Below, in pieces: positions 11,401-24,623 of a stretch of 64,000 nt of DNA. The notes beneath the pieces were generated by a model. That model searched no databases, was not told the DNA's origin, and worked only from the letters and a program-made list of their open reading frames with translations. The translations under genes were made by a program, and so were the position numbers. Positions within the stretch are counted from its first letter, which is position 1. Each line of letters begins with the position of its first letter. The DNA comes from Tetrapyrgos nigripes (Eukaryota; Basidiomycota; Agaricomycetes; Agaricales; Campanellaceae), in contig JAACJM010000012.1 of assembly GCA_013368315.1 (NCBI GenBank), positions 1 to 64,000 on the forward strand. Direction: 5' to 3'.

Positions 11401-13943
11401 TCGATGATGCAACATTGACGGTCTCTCGTGCATTTGACACGTATAAAGGAGATGCTGCTTTCTGGTTTTGGATTACTCTCATCCCTCAACTTTGCGCGTC
11501 TATTGCGCAACGCGAAGTGAAACAAGCCCGTTTTGTGTTGTTAAACATTGCCAGACATTATCCTCAGGTACGTGCGTTATCGGGTCTTTTCATTTGTTCT
11601 TTGCTCACCGCTGTTCTACAGGCATTGTTTTTCCACTTGAGGACTACTAGGGAAGAGATGGTTGGCTCTAAACGAGCTGCGCAAGCTGCCGCTGCCGCTG
11701 CAGCGGCTAGAGCGGCACCTGGCGTTACAGCTACACAATCCGATGGTACTGAGTCTGCAGCGCCCAATTCGCAGATGGGGGACGCAAATCCTGGAGACGC
11801 ACAGAGATCTACCTCAGTAGCAAACCCTGCACTCGATCACCTTGGAGTACCCCGCCCGACGTGGGAATGTGTTGAGGAGATTGTCCAAATTCTGAAGACA
11901 GCATTCCCTCTGCTCATCTTGAGTCTGGAAACTTTGATGGACCAGATTGTTTCTCGATTCAAGGCGGCCTACGATGAAGAACTCTATCGTCATATATGCA
12001 TATTTCTGCAGGATGCCTTACAGGTAGATTGTATGTTTTGTCCTGTCTTACTTATAACTCATCACTGCGCTAGAATTACGTGGTTCGGATGAATCAGCCT
12101 GACGATGACGGCCTGTTGGCTCCCCAGACTGTCGTTCATCTCCAGCGGCTCTATCAGAGTATGCCTGCCAATTTGTCCAAGGTTTGTTTTCGCCTTCCTG
12201 TACAAGAGACTGTACCAACTTCTGCCCAGGTTGAATTCGAACAAGACTTCCTTTCGGCGAACAAAATTACTCATTATGAGTACATACAACGATTGCAGAG
12301 ATGGAGGGACAGATACGAGAAGATCCTAGATGGCCGGCCCCGCATACAATCCCTGGACCAGTTGAGTCACTATCTTGTGGAGTTTCAATACAGCAAAGTC
12401 GATGAGATTGAGGTCCCTGGACAATATACGGAGGTATGTCTTCCCTTCCTTCTGAGTTTTCTGGTACTGACTCCCAAAATCAGGAGAAAGACAACAACCA
12501 GAACTTCGTGCGCATTCAGAAGATCATACCGAAATATGAACATGTGCGGATGAATGGCTACTCGTGGAAACGCATCACCATCCACGGTAGCGATAACTCT
12601 AAAGTTGCTTTCACTGTCCAGTTGCCCCACCATCGAGGTCTTCGTCGGGAAGAAAGGGTTTCCCAGATCTTCCGAAGTTTCAATGGGTATGTCTTGTGCT
12701 CGTACAGGCAAAAATTTTACTGAGACAAAATGAAGCGTCCTGGCTCGCAAAAAGGAGAGCAGGAAACGTAATTTGTGTTTCCATCTTCCGGTCGCGGTTC
12801 CTTGCGCACCGAACGTTCGTCTATACCAATCTGACTCGTCTTATATCTCTCTATCGGACATTCACGACATGCATTGTGAGTCGGTTGGAATATCACGGGA
12901 AGATCCTTTGCTATTTTCTGGGGAGAAAGTCAAGAAGGTCATCACAAGACAGGTGGGTCGTTCAATCTTGTTCCAATCAACTTGGCTGACAGAGAAACGC
13001 TTGCTCTAGGTCAACAAAAATGACTACTTCGCACTGAAGAAGAGCATCAACGACGAGATCTCGCTCAAGAAAGTTCCAGAGGATGTCATCACTCGTGTAA
13101 GCAGTCTTCACAGACCAGTTCTCGACGCATTCCTCACTGTTCTTGTAGTACATGATTCGTACAATGGACGGGCCTAGTGCATTGTGGAGAATACGAAAGC
13201 AATTTGCTTTGCAGGTTGCGTCCAACAGCTTCATGACTTATGTAGTGTGCCTTACCAGTCGTCAACCATCTCGTTTCCATCTGTCGAGGACGACGGGTCT
13301 GATTGCCATGACGGACTTGTTCCCTTGTAAGTCCCGAACTCCGGTGGTGTGGAGGGTGTTATGCTAACGCTTTTCCTCCAGCGATGACTGCTCATCAACC
13401 TCTTCTTGCTTCCAGCGATGCAGTTCCTTTCCGTTTCACTCCTGCCATGCAACACTTCTTGGGCCCAACGTTGATAGAAGGAATATTGACTGCTAGCATG
13501 CTGGCCATTGGACGTTCTCTCACTGAACCGGAGGTGCGTAAAGCTCATGTTGGGCACCGGCAGACTTGAGCTGAAAATATGTTTCTATAGTATCCTTTGG
13601 ATGAACAACTTTGCTTATTTGTCCGGGACGAAGTGATCAATTGGTTCACCACACGCGGTAGACCGCCCAATATAGACCCCAACTTCCGGCAGCACGTCGC
13701 TTTGAACGTTGATAGTATTGTCAAACGGGCTGAGACAGTGGCGTGTAAGATAGAGCGAGAGCAGGTATGCAGTCCTTTTCTTCTCTCTTCCTATCTATCA
13801 TATTGATGTATGATGTACTGCAGGCATTGCAGGGCGTCACACCGACAGTGCCAGTGGTAATGACCACGGTCAACCTCATCTCCAGTGCTACCAACCCTCT
13901 GCAACTGGCAAAAATGGGTGAAACTTATCATCCCTGGTTCTAA
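2475..13943 (+). CDS. TRA1: Tra1/TRRAP, PIKK-family pseudokinase scaffold of SAGA and NuA4
   Basis: Tra1 is the activator-binding scaffold shared by the SAGA and NuA4 histone acetyltransferase complexes. About 18 short introns split a protein of roughly 3,450 residues, close to the family size of 3,500-3,800. A long helical (HEAT/TPR) region is followed by a FAT domain (about 9.7-11.5 kb), a poly-Ala linker (about 11.68-11.72 kb), a PI3K-like domain (about 12.5-13.8 kb) and a C-terminal FATC ending in HPWF. The kinase fold is degenerate: where active PIKKs carry the catalytic and DFG-type motifs, this reads SRQPSRFHLSRTTGLIAMTD, as expected for the Tra1/TRRAP pseudokinase. The start at 2475 gives MATSNSVDPLTHIATAADLQ, followed by a 51 nt intron. 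One apparent single-base deletion breaks the frame at 6896-6898 (see findings); outside it the frame continues cleanly. The gene is convergent with a bromodomain gene, 128 bp away. Confidence 0.95.
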
Positions 13944-14071
13944 TGGACAATTGCTCGATTTTGCTTTGATGATGTGTACCATAAATTCCTTGTATCAGCT
14001 GTAATTACATCGTAATGCTATGTGTACTATGTATCCATACAAAATGCATTAAGACATGTTGCAACCCAGTT

Positions 14072-16309
14072 TTAACGACGACCTCCCACAACGAATCCCT
14101 CAGTCTGTCTGAACGTGTTGATGAAACCTTCGCTATCCGCCATCATCTTCAAAATAGTGAGTTGCAGTGAAACGAATTGCAAGAAAACACTCACATCTTC
14201 AGCCATAATATAGACATCAGAGCCAGGCCTGTTATACATCATTGCGTTGGCAAACATCAGATAGATGTCTCGCTGGAATTCCAGAGAGTTCGAAATGACA
14301 CCCTCCTTGATCTTGCTCTTGATGGTTTTTAAATCCATTGGCCTTTTGACGATGTCATGGTAATCGGGAGCTTCAGAGTCTTTGATTGGGTTATGGAAAA
14401 TGGTGCCATTTCGATGCTGAGAAATTTGCGAGAGAAGCATTCCGATGACGTTCTGGAAACGTTTTGAGGTGCTGGCTTCGTTACGACGGCGACCACGAGT
14501 GGTAGAAGGACCTAGAAATACAGTAAATCAAGGATCGGTCAACTTAGTCGGTGGCGTGTACTGACCAGCTTCCTCTTCGTCTACAGGTTCCGAGTCATCC
14601 CTCGGCCGTTTCTTCGGCGTCTCATGGCCTTCAGCAAATGACCTTCGTCGTTTTCCTGGAGGTAGACATTAGTGTAGATCACAACACCAGTTGCAACGAC
14701 CGAACCTGAACGTTTCAATGTTTCGGGAGCAGGTGATGCTGTTGCTTCCTCAGTGGCATCTTCCTCAGGCTCTTCAGTCCCTCTTTCAGATGTAGGAGCT
14801 GATTGTCGTCTTCGCCGGTTTTTGGCATTCCGAGAAGTAACTGGAGGTCTACCACGACGATTTGTACGGGCTATCGGGGATCAGAAATCATTCTGGGAGA
14901 TAAGAGAAAGAGCTTACCACGTTTCTGAGGTGGTTCATCATGATGTTCATCTCCAGTGGTAGCACCGTCATCCTCGACTTCAGCTGTGCCAGTTCGCTCG
15001 GGTACATCCTCGGGTTTTGTTTCTAATGCAGAAGGCTCCTCAACAGAAGGTTGTTGGGTAGTATCTTCCGGTTTAGAAGACGTAGCATCTGCGACTTGGG
15101 ACAAATCGACCTCCATTTCGGTTGTTGTCTCTCCCTCGGAAGGTGTGACTTGACCTGTAGCCGGAGCTTCAGGAGAGGCACGAGAGCTATTGACGATTTC
15201 TGCACCGGATTCAGCAGCAGGAGTTTGCGGTGCCGTAGTGTTGATTTCTTCCTTCACATCGACCATCTCTGTTTCAGGTTCCTCGGCAACATGAGATGGG
15301 GATGATTTTGAGGGTTGACTAGGTTGTTGGTCTCCTTCTTCGTCCGGCTCGGGTTCAAATAGGTCGGCAATTTCAATGTCCTGAGGCGAAGGCGCGTCTG
15401 GCATACTGGGAGAACTTGGAACTGCGTCCTTGGCAGTAACGGTCTCCGCTTGCTCCTCTTGCTCCTCTGAAGGCCCGCTGGTAAGTTCGATTGGCTGGGA
15501 TTGCTCAGTGGTGTCAGCTGAGGGCGCGGCTTCAGGTTCTGGGGGTGTGGCCACTTCAGCCTCTGGTGTTGCAATTTTCTCTTGCGACGATACTGGGCTC
15601 ATATCAGACTCGTTTCGACTGATCCTCATTCTTGGAGCATGATATGAATTTCACTGTTTGACCGTAAGAGAGAAATGCTTACCGGTGTTGGCTCGGCAGA
15701 AGGTTGAGACTGCTCTTGCGTTCCATTTCGAATGTTTTCTATTTCGGCTGCGGTTTTTCTATGTTCGAGGCATTAGTCAAAGCTGGCTGTATATGAACAT
15801 ATGTAGACGTACTTGAAGTTTTCCTCCGTTTCCGAAATCAGGCTACGCAGCTCGACGAAACGCGCTTGGTAATGTATTTGGGCTAGCTTCAGGCTGAGAG
15901 GAGCTGTGAAAAGATCAGCAGGTGTAGGAGTGAAATAAACGACCAAATGTACCATGTGCGGCGTTGTCTTCCTCTGTTCTGAAAAAGGCCATTCAACAAC
16001 TTGCAAAGCACAGGTCGACTTTTCTGGGCTTACATTTCTAACGAAGCTTCTTTCCTGAGTTGTTTGTACATAGCATGACAGGACTAGTAATACAATGAGA
16101 AATGGAAAAGAAACATGGTAGATAACAACGCTGACTTGGGCAGTAAAGAAGGACCGGGGGTGGGAGAGCAGAGGGTGTTTGGAGAGAAGCTTTGCGACAC
16201 TTTGCCAGGCATTGCAACCAAGTTCATATACTGCCTGGGACAGCAGGAGACGGTCGACGTTGGAAAGAGAAGATACATCAAAGTCGGTCTGAGTGCGACG
16301 ATGACTCAT
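14072..16309 (-). CDS. BRD8-like bromodomain protein, probable NuA4 subunit
   Basis: The N-terminus (MSHRRTQTDFDVSS, then a SANT-like helix block containing LLLSQAVYELGCNAWQSVAK) matches the BRD8/Bdc1 arrangement. Small exons follow, encoding a CHAMYKQLRKEAS segment and a coiled coil (LKLAQIHYQARFVELRSLIS). The centre is a long acidic, Pro/Ser/Thr-rich disordered region with an AT-hook-like NRRGRPP. A single C-terminal bromodomain (about 14480-14170) has the ZA-loop motif HNPIKDSEAPDYHDIVKRPM and the acetyl-lysine-contact region MMYNRPGSD. In animals BRD8, and in fission yeast Bdc1, are NuA4 subunits; the assignment here is by domain order. Exon 1 runs from the ATG at 16309. The start lies 161 bp from the divergent PEP4 start, and the 3' end faces the TRA1 3' end. 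Confidence 0.82.
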
Positions 16310-16470
16310 TTGAGGAGCAAGTGCGTGGAATGCGCGGTCGCCGGTCGTTGAGCTCACCGCGCTGCACGACGTCAAAGAAATCACGTGGTGTTGGGGAGGG
16401 TGGGAATCTTTTGTTGAAGATAGCCGCAGCGCAACAGAGTCACTGGTCTCTCTCTGGCTAACGACCAACC

Positions 16471-17992
<1,522 letters not shown>

Positions 17993-18203
17993 GTCACGAC
18001 GAATGGACTTACATTTCAACCCTTACAATAACATTGATGATCACTGCTTAGTTTCGTCTGTTAGACGTATTTACCGTTTACTACTGTACATTATCTTCCT
18101 GTATGTTGATCTTGGGTAGCATACATACGACAGCAGCCAATGCAACCTATGCCATTTTAAGTTATCATAACTCGCGTTATTTCTTGGAAGTCTTTCCTAA
18201 ACC

Positions 18204-18218
18204 ATGACTGTCACTTAA
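18204..18218 (+). promoter_or_regulatory. Four-codon upstream ORF before the DCAF gene
   Basis: ATG ACT GTC ACT TAA begins 19 nt before the main start at 18223. Its context (ACCATGA, A at -3) is stronger than that of the main ATG (T at -3). If the transcript includes this stretch, the uORF could limit translation of the WD40 protein. The 5' end of the mRNA is unknown. Confidence 0.35.
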
Positions 18219-18222
18219 CTCG

Positions 18223-20309
18223 ATGCCTTCCAAGTCATCCAGTTTCTTTCTACCTGTCAACGAAAAGCCCTGGTCAATTCCAGGCATTCATAGGTTTCGA
18301 AAACAGCTACTATCCAACGCATGGGAGCAAACTCTAGATCGTGCCAATGTATTGGGGGATAATCATGACTATGGACATGCGGGGTACTAGAAAATATCTC
18401 GACTATAACCACAACTGCTGACTTGCTTGTAGATGCGTCAATGCTCTGAGTTGGGCTTGTGACGGGGAATTACTCCTCAGTGGAGGAGACGACACGACGT
18501 GCGTTGAACTGTCCACTTTCTCTGTTGCCTGAACCGGAACCTTTCCTACAGTGTACAGATATGGCGCATGGATCCGGGAAATACCACCAAAGACTATCCT
18601 TTTGTCTGTCGGACGGTCATTAACACTGGTCATAGAGCAAATATCTTCAATGCTCAGATGCTACCGTACTCTTCCAAGATGTATGTCCGTGGCTCGTCTT
18701 TGCCTCTCATTTGTGTTTATTACACTCCAGTGTCACTGTGGCCGGAGACAAGGAAGTTCGCGTTTTCGACGTCGACACGCCTTCGAAGTACAGTACTGAG
18801 CGTGCCGAGTACTCTGCGTCACAGTGTCGGACACATACCTTTTCATGTCATGAAGACCGCGTGAAGAGGATCATCACCGAGGGAACCCCTCATCTGTTTC
18901 TTACTGTGTCAGAGGTGCGTAATTAGACTTGTATTCCTTCTGCGTCCTAATGACCAGTTGAACAGGATGGCAGTGTCCGTCAGCATGATTTAAGAACGTC
19001 CCATCGTTGTCGTAGAGGTTCCACGTCCTGCCCCACTCCGCTTCTTCAGGTCAACCATGATCTATCCGCTCTGGCATTATCGCCGCTTACGCCCTATCAT
19101 ATTGTCGTCGCTGGGTCTTCTCCTTATGTGCGCTTGCCTCAATACTATCTATAGAGCTGGTGTTAAATGCGACTTAGGGGTATCTCTTTGATCGTCGTTT
19201 TACAGGCCGCGACGTCCAGATGGAAGCAGGAATGGATTCTGATGGTTTAACAACATGCGTCAGACGCTTTGGGCGGACTGGAAAAACTGAGAACTCTGAG
19301 CAAGCATATATGCTGGGAGAACATATCACTGGTGCAAGGATGTCTTCAGAAAATGGCCATGAGGTGGGTTTACCGCAGCCTTTACTCTTTACAGCGCTAA
19401 CGAAATTTACAGGTTTTGCTCTGTAGGCTTTCTTGAATGTATCCCTTCAAAATTGGGCCTGACCAATGTCTAGCTTATTCCGGAGATGGGGTGTATCTTT
19501 TCTCGACTCTCGATGATCCAGAAGATCCAGAAGATAGTCCAGCTCCCGAAACCAAAACCTCACTAAAGTCCAAACGTCGCAGGCTTTCCGACTCTGAAGA
19601 GCAACTTCCTGCCTATTCCAGTAGTTCAGACACCGACCCTTTGCCAGTGGAACGTGACGAAGACGAAGAAGACGAAGGCGATGAAGATTCTGATGAAGAG
19701 GAGATTCACGACGAGGAGATGGATCCTCCTGAGGAATTGTACCAACCTGGAGTTCCAATCATAAGACCCCGTCGACGATATGCAGGAGCTCGTAATGTAG
19801 ATACAGTGAAAGATGGTGAGTCAAACATTACGATGTCTCATTTTCAATATGCTCACAGTGAAATTGGACAGTGAATTTCCTCGGGCCCTTCGATGAATAC
19901 GTGGCCTCTGGTTCTGACGATGGCAACTTTTTCATCTGGGAAAAAACTTCAGGAAGGTTGCATGGCCTATACGAGGGAGATGGAAATGTGGTCAATGTCA
20001 TAGAACCTCACCCTCATCTGCCTTTGGTCGCTGTCAGTGGAATTGATCACACTGTCAAGGTGAATGATAGTCTGAGTCTGAGCAACTTTGTACCAATCTA
20101 ATACCCTGCAGCTCTTTGCACCCAGTGATGGTAGCAGTGAATTTTCAAGGATAGATAATGCAGAGAACATTATGCGCCAAAATTCAGAGCGTCGGCGAAA
20201 TTTCCATACGCTACGCAGGATAGATTTGGTTGCTTTGCTCACCTCGATGAGAGCAGCATCAGCTAGTGGAGGACAACTGGGAGAAGCGTCGGATTGTGTA
20301 AACCAATGA
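18223..20309 (+). CDS. WD40-repeat protein of the DCAF6/DCAF8 type (putative CUL4-DDB1 substrate receptor)
   Basis: The WD40 blades include CVNALSWACDGELLLSGGDD, a VTVAGDKEVRVFDVD blade, a FLTVSEDGSVRQHDLRTS blade and, after a long acidic insert (about 19530-19800, DEDEEDEGDEDSDEEEIHDE), VASGSDDGNFFIWEKTSG and AVSGIDHTVKLFAPS. This order, with the acidic insert before the last two blades, fits the DCAF6/DCAF8 (IQWD1/WDR42) family, whose members recruit substrates to CUL4-DDB1 ubiquitin ligases. The frame requires several introns, including a 10 nt microexon at 19413-19422 that restores EVLLSYSGDGVYLF. The start at 18223 (MPSKSSSFFLPVNEKPW) is the first ATG of the frame. The role as a ligase receptor is inferred from the family. 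Confidence 0.8.
19413..19422 (+). other. 10-nt microexon within the WD40/DCAF gene
   Basis: GTTTTGCTCT lies between an acceptor ending ATTTACAG (to 19412) and a donor GTAGGC (from 19423). Only with this exon does the upstream ...GHE join the downstream YSGDGVYLF in one frame, giving the family-typical HEVLLSYSGDGVYLF. Skipping it shifts the frame. Confidence 0.65.
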
Positions 20310-20924
20310 TATTTGTTCTGGTACTGTACAGTATATAATCTAAGGAGATCTGCACCATGTAAAGTATTATAGTAGCCTCATCTTATACTTTTTGCTACTG
20401 CGAATTCCTCTTTGTTCTATCTCATTTTTTCTCTCTCAAATCATACAGAGTGTCAGAATGGTGTTGTACTATTGAGGGGATTTTGCAGTGTGCACCGCCG
20501 CTGGCGGCGGTTTTTCCGAATTGAAGCTCTTTTGCCGTCATCACACCGGTAGTATCGCTTGTGTTCTCTTGTTCATGACATACGCTGCCAGTACACCTGG
20601 CTATTCGACATTTTCATTATTACTGTGAAGAGAGATAAGTCCCTGTCTTTCTACAATAACTATTGATCCTGTAGGCTCTAGTGTGAGTGTTCTTCATTAA
20701 CCTCCAAAACGTATGCTCACCATCCTCGCATTTCTGACATTTTTATTGCACAACCAATTCCATCATTGTTACGGGCAGCCAGTTTTCCGACCATCTTTTC
20801 GTTGAAAAGTCGGAGTGAAACCGGGAAGAAACGCGCCAGCAACCTTTTCGTCAAATTTGTCGACTTTTACAAAGTCTACCTTTTACCACCGTCTGGACTA
20901 CATTTATTCAACGTCTGGCCGTAC
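20310..20924. promoter_or_regulatory. Intergenic: WD40 gene 3' flank and CTD-kinase 5' flank
   Basis: No coding exon is supported in these 615 bp. The notable element is a GC-rich inverted repeat at 20494-20511 (ACCGCCGC, TG, GCGGCGGT) followed directly by a T run (20511-20515). The reading frame of the kinase is open back to 20766 but contains no ATG before 20925, so transcription probably starts in the T/C-rich stretch between about 20600 and 20780. Confidence 0.4.
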
Positions 20925-23900
20925 ATGCGTTCCCAAGGAAAACCTCAACGAAAACACCGGCACAACAAGGGCTATGACGATGAACAGCTCGTCCCGCACG
21001 ATGACCCCCAGTCGTATTCCCGTCACCTCAATTCACAACACTCCGACAACTACAAAACGCACCATTCATCCAGCAGGTCGTCCTACGACATGAACCGACA
21101 CTCGTCGTCGTCTCGCGGTCACCACGATTCGCATTCCTGGCATGACGCCCAAGACAGCTATGCATACCAAGACAGCTACCATCGCAGTGGGAGGGATGAT
21201 TTCGAGACGAGGGAAAGAGACGATGGGTGGAACACGAGGAGGAACAAGGAATCCCATTCCCTGCCCCTACAACGGGAAGAATGGCCTGCACGATATGACA
21301 ATGGATATTCTGCTTCATATCAGGATCCTGTGGCCTGGCCCAATGCACATTACGATGACTCACATGCCTCCTACGCCCGTTGGCCCGAAGACGACCTCCC
21401 TGCTCCCATGGACGACCTCAGAACCCTTCAGGAACCTCTTCGAGAGCGAGAGCCGGATACGCGCTGGGACCGTGGGCATCAAAGAGACCCTAGACGAGAC
21501 AGAGCGACGGGTAGTAACGCTGTTGAACTCGATATGGGCTGGCAGCCTCACTATCAAGAAAACAGAAGTGGCTGGGACGAACGACCTGCTCTGAATCAGC
21601 CTACTAAACAACGTGCTCCCAGCCCTGTTGACCGCCAGTGGGAGCCTGCTGCCAGTTGGAAGTCCACCCACCGTAACGAAACTCATACTCAACACTCCCA
21701 AAACGGTCATCGGAACCATAATCATCATTCAAACGCACGGCAAAATGGAAAGAAGAACAATCATTCACACCATAACAAAGGTAGACGGGACTGGAGAAAT
21801 GATGATGGAAACCTCAACAAGTGAGTTCGTTATATCTCTTTGACTGTGATACAGGCTCAATACTTTACCAAAGTTGGGGCAAGAAAGAGGGATACACTCA
21901 TGAGAAAGGCTCCAAAAGTGCGAACAGGCGGAAACACCAGCGGTCTTATTCTCATTCTCGCTCTCGTTCACCAGCAGAGGAGACACATTATTCCAGATAT
22001 TCTTCACTTGGCCGTAGTCGATCACGGTCTATATCTCCAGCACCGAAACGTCTTCGTCGAGAATCCAGCCCCTCGGGTCGCGGCCGCTCACCTGACAAAA
22101 ACTCTGATCGTCACTCTGACCGAGATCGATATTCCGAGTGGGTGCCTCCAGAGAAGCAATCCCCTGTGTCCCAAAGAGGTCGTCGAAGAAGTGTCTCCTC
22201 CACTTCAACACCCAGTACCGACCGAAGCCGTAGTCCTACCCGCCGTGCCCGAGCCGTCCACCGTCTTCCATCAACCTCTACACCCGCTAAGGATGTTGTT
22301 TCCCGAGGTCTACCTTCAGCATTTGGTCCAGAACCGGTGACTCACGAAACTACCAAAACTAACAGACACCATAAGAAGGTACGTCGATCTGTGTGTTTCT
22401 TACCTTCAATCAATAAACGTCTTTTATAGAAGAAAAACCGCAAGAATAATCAATTATCGCAGACTCTCAGTGTGGAAACAATGCCTCCGCCTTCTTTGCC
22501 CAGCAATACCGTCTCGAGGCAAAGGCAGAGAGTAACTCCCCCTCCCCCTTCCTTTGTCCCTGCTTCAGTACCGTCTTGGAGTGAGCAAGATGAAACACCA
22601 AGCCTTGAGCGTCAATCACCTCCATATATGATGATGCGGCCACTTGAACCCCCATCTCCCCCGCCTCCACCACGAGTAGACGCATACTATTCTACCACGA
22701 TTCATTCGGACCGTGATATTTCCTCAAGGGAGCCTCCTGTCTTCGTTCCTGGCCCTTCAGGCTTCCTCGAACCTACCATTCCTCCTCCTGCACCTCCGAC
22801 GACTTCTTCAACCGCCTATCCCCGTTTTGTTCCTGCATCGTCCAGTGCTTCAGGTTATACAGGAAACACAATATCGGAATACGTTTCTGTTTCTGTACCC
22901 GAAACACATCCTTCCCCCGTTCACGATCAGCATCCAAGAGAGCATTATCAGTACCATGAGGAGGTTTCCTGGAGGTCTGAGCTTCAAGTTCTGCCTCAGA
23001 GAGCCGAGCCAACTCGCGTTGCTCCAATCAAACATGCCGGTTTCAAACCCATAGGCTCTTCAAACCCTGCTGTCAAACGCTTTTTCCCTGATGATGAAGA
23101 AGACATGGATATTGCTGATTCACCTACACATACGGATGCCCCAGCTCCCCCGCAACCCTCTTCTTCTCATGCCTTCTCTGCTGCTGTCGAACCGGATCAA
23201 GCGGCAGAGGACGTTAATGACAGTGTCGTCCAGCAGGAGCTCGCAGAGAACAGCAGGCGAGATACAGACCCACATGGTCAATCTTCTGAAGGGGCAGTGG
23301 CAAACGCTCCCTCGGAAACCTCGCGTCCTCGTTCTCGAACTGACCTGTACACGATTGTCAGTCAGGTGGGTGAGGGGACGTTCGGGAAAGTCTATAAGGC
23401 GCGCAACACTGTCACCGACGTGCATGTTGCGTTGAAAGCGCATTCGGATGGAATCTGAAAAGGATGGTTTCCCTGTGACGGCCATGCGTGAAATCAAACT
23501 GCTTCAGTCGCTCAGGCATGAAAACGTCATCCGACTCTATGAGATGATGGTCTCTAGTGGTAAGTCATTTCTGCTCTGATATGTTCTCTGCTGATCCCTC
23601 GTCCAGGCTCTGTTTACATGGTCTTCGAGTACATGGACCATGACCTAACAGGCATACTTTCACAAACACAATTCAGCTTCACCGACGCTCACTTGAAGTC
23701 ACTGTGTTTGCAGATGTTGGCTGGCCTTGCTTACCTTCATCACAAGGGAGTGATACACCGTGACATCAAAGGCTCTAACATTCTGGTGAACAATCGTGGT
23801 GAATTGAAGCTCGCTGATTTTGGTTTGGCAAGATTCTATCAAAAGCGACGACGCTCTGATTACACCAACCGCGTGATCACTCTATGGTACCGACCACCTG

Positions 23901-24523
23901 AGCTACTTTTCGGAGCCACTATATATGGGCCTGAAGTTGATATGTGGAGTGCAGGGTATGTGTTTTACTTCTACACATTCTGCAAGTATTCATGAGGCTT
24001 CTAGGTGTATCATGCTGGAACTGTTCACCAAGAAACCAGTCTTTCAAGGCAACGACGAGATATCTCAGCTCGACGTGATTTACCGAATCATCGGCACTCC
24101 AACACATGAGCGATGGTCTGATGCAGCCAGCATGCCCTGGTATGAGCTGGTGAAGCCCAAAGACCACGTACCGAATCATTTTCGCGAGTTATTTAAAAAG
24201 TACGTGCTGCCCTTCAACTTCAGGATCTACCATTTCCATCTGATGCATATTCATTACTAGATGGATGTCTCCTGCTGCACTTGATCTTGCAGAACGTTTA
24301 CTCGATTACGACCCGTCTCGGCGTGCAACGGCTGTTCAAGCTATGGATGCACCTTATTTCACTGAGGAGGAACCTGCTCCAGAACGACCGATTGGGTAAG
24401 TCTGTTCAGTGTAATGCTTGTTGTCCAGTATTGACATTTGTCCCAAGACTTGCAACATTAGAAGGCGAATGGCATGAGCTAGAAACCAAACGCGAGCGTG
24501 CCAAGAAGCGTAAAAAGGAGTAA
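20925..24523 (+). CDS. CTK1: CTD kinase catalytic subunit (Ctk1/Lsk1/CDK12-like), with an apparent frameshift
   Basis: This cyclin-dependent kinase probably phosphorylates Ser2 of the RNA polymerase II C-terminal domain. The first ATG of the frame gives [17 protein letters not shown] His/Arg/Ser-rich N-terminal half, then an RS-like region ([17 protein letters not shown]) and a Pro-rich linker, precede the kinase domain from about residue 770. Key motifs are the Gly loop [13 protein letters not shown], catalytic Lys in VALK, the PITALRE-like helix [28 protein letters not shown] and the CDK T-loop [10 protein letters not shown]. The C-terminal tail is Lys/Arg-rich. One extra base near 23435-23438, directly after VALK, shifts the frame; deleting it restores [12 protein letters not shown], and the flanking splice phases agree only with the corrected reading. 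The annotated range ignores this break. The length is about 1,170 residues, and the CDK12-like RS content supports Ctk1 over Bur1. Confidence 0.9.
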
Positions 24524-24604
24524 AAGTACAAAGAGAGTTGTGGACTCTGTAAATTATCGCTGTTATCATATCATTTGCTGGATTTGCGCAATCTGCTACA
24601 CTTT

Positions 24605-24623
24605 TCTCTCTCTCTCTCTCTCT
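24605..24623. repeat. CT/GA dinucleotide microsatellite
   Basis: An uninterrupted CT tract of about 9 units lies on the plus strand. On the minus strand it is a GA run that begins at the CSN4 stop codon and enters its 3' flank, between the convergent CTK1 and CSN4 genes. Confidence 0.85.

Noticed and set aside
12902..13343. Active PI3K-type kinase in TRA1
   Set aside because: The expected catalytic and DFG residues are absent, as in all Tra1/TRRAP proteins.
20494..20516. Bacterial Rho-independent terminator
   Set aside because: The host is a eukaryote with introns throughout; the hairpin is reported only as a structure of unknown role.
21028..21728. Minus-strand frames of 111 and 122 codons under the CTD kinase N-terminus
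   Set aside because: They lie opposite His/Arg/Ser-rich coding sequence, which gives few stops in antisense, and show no family features.
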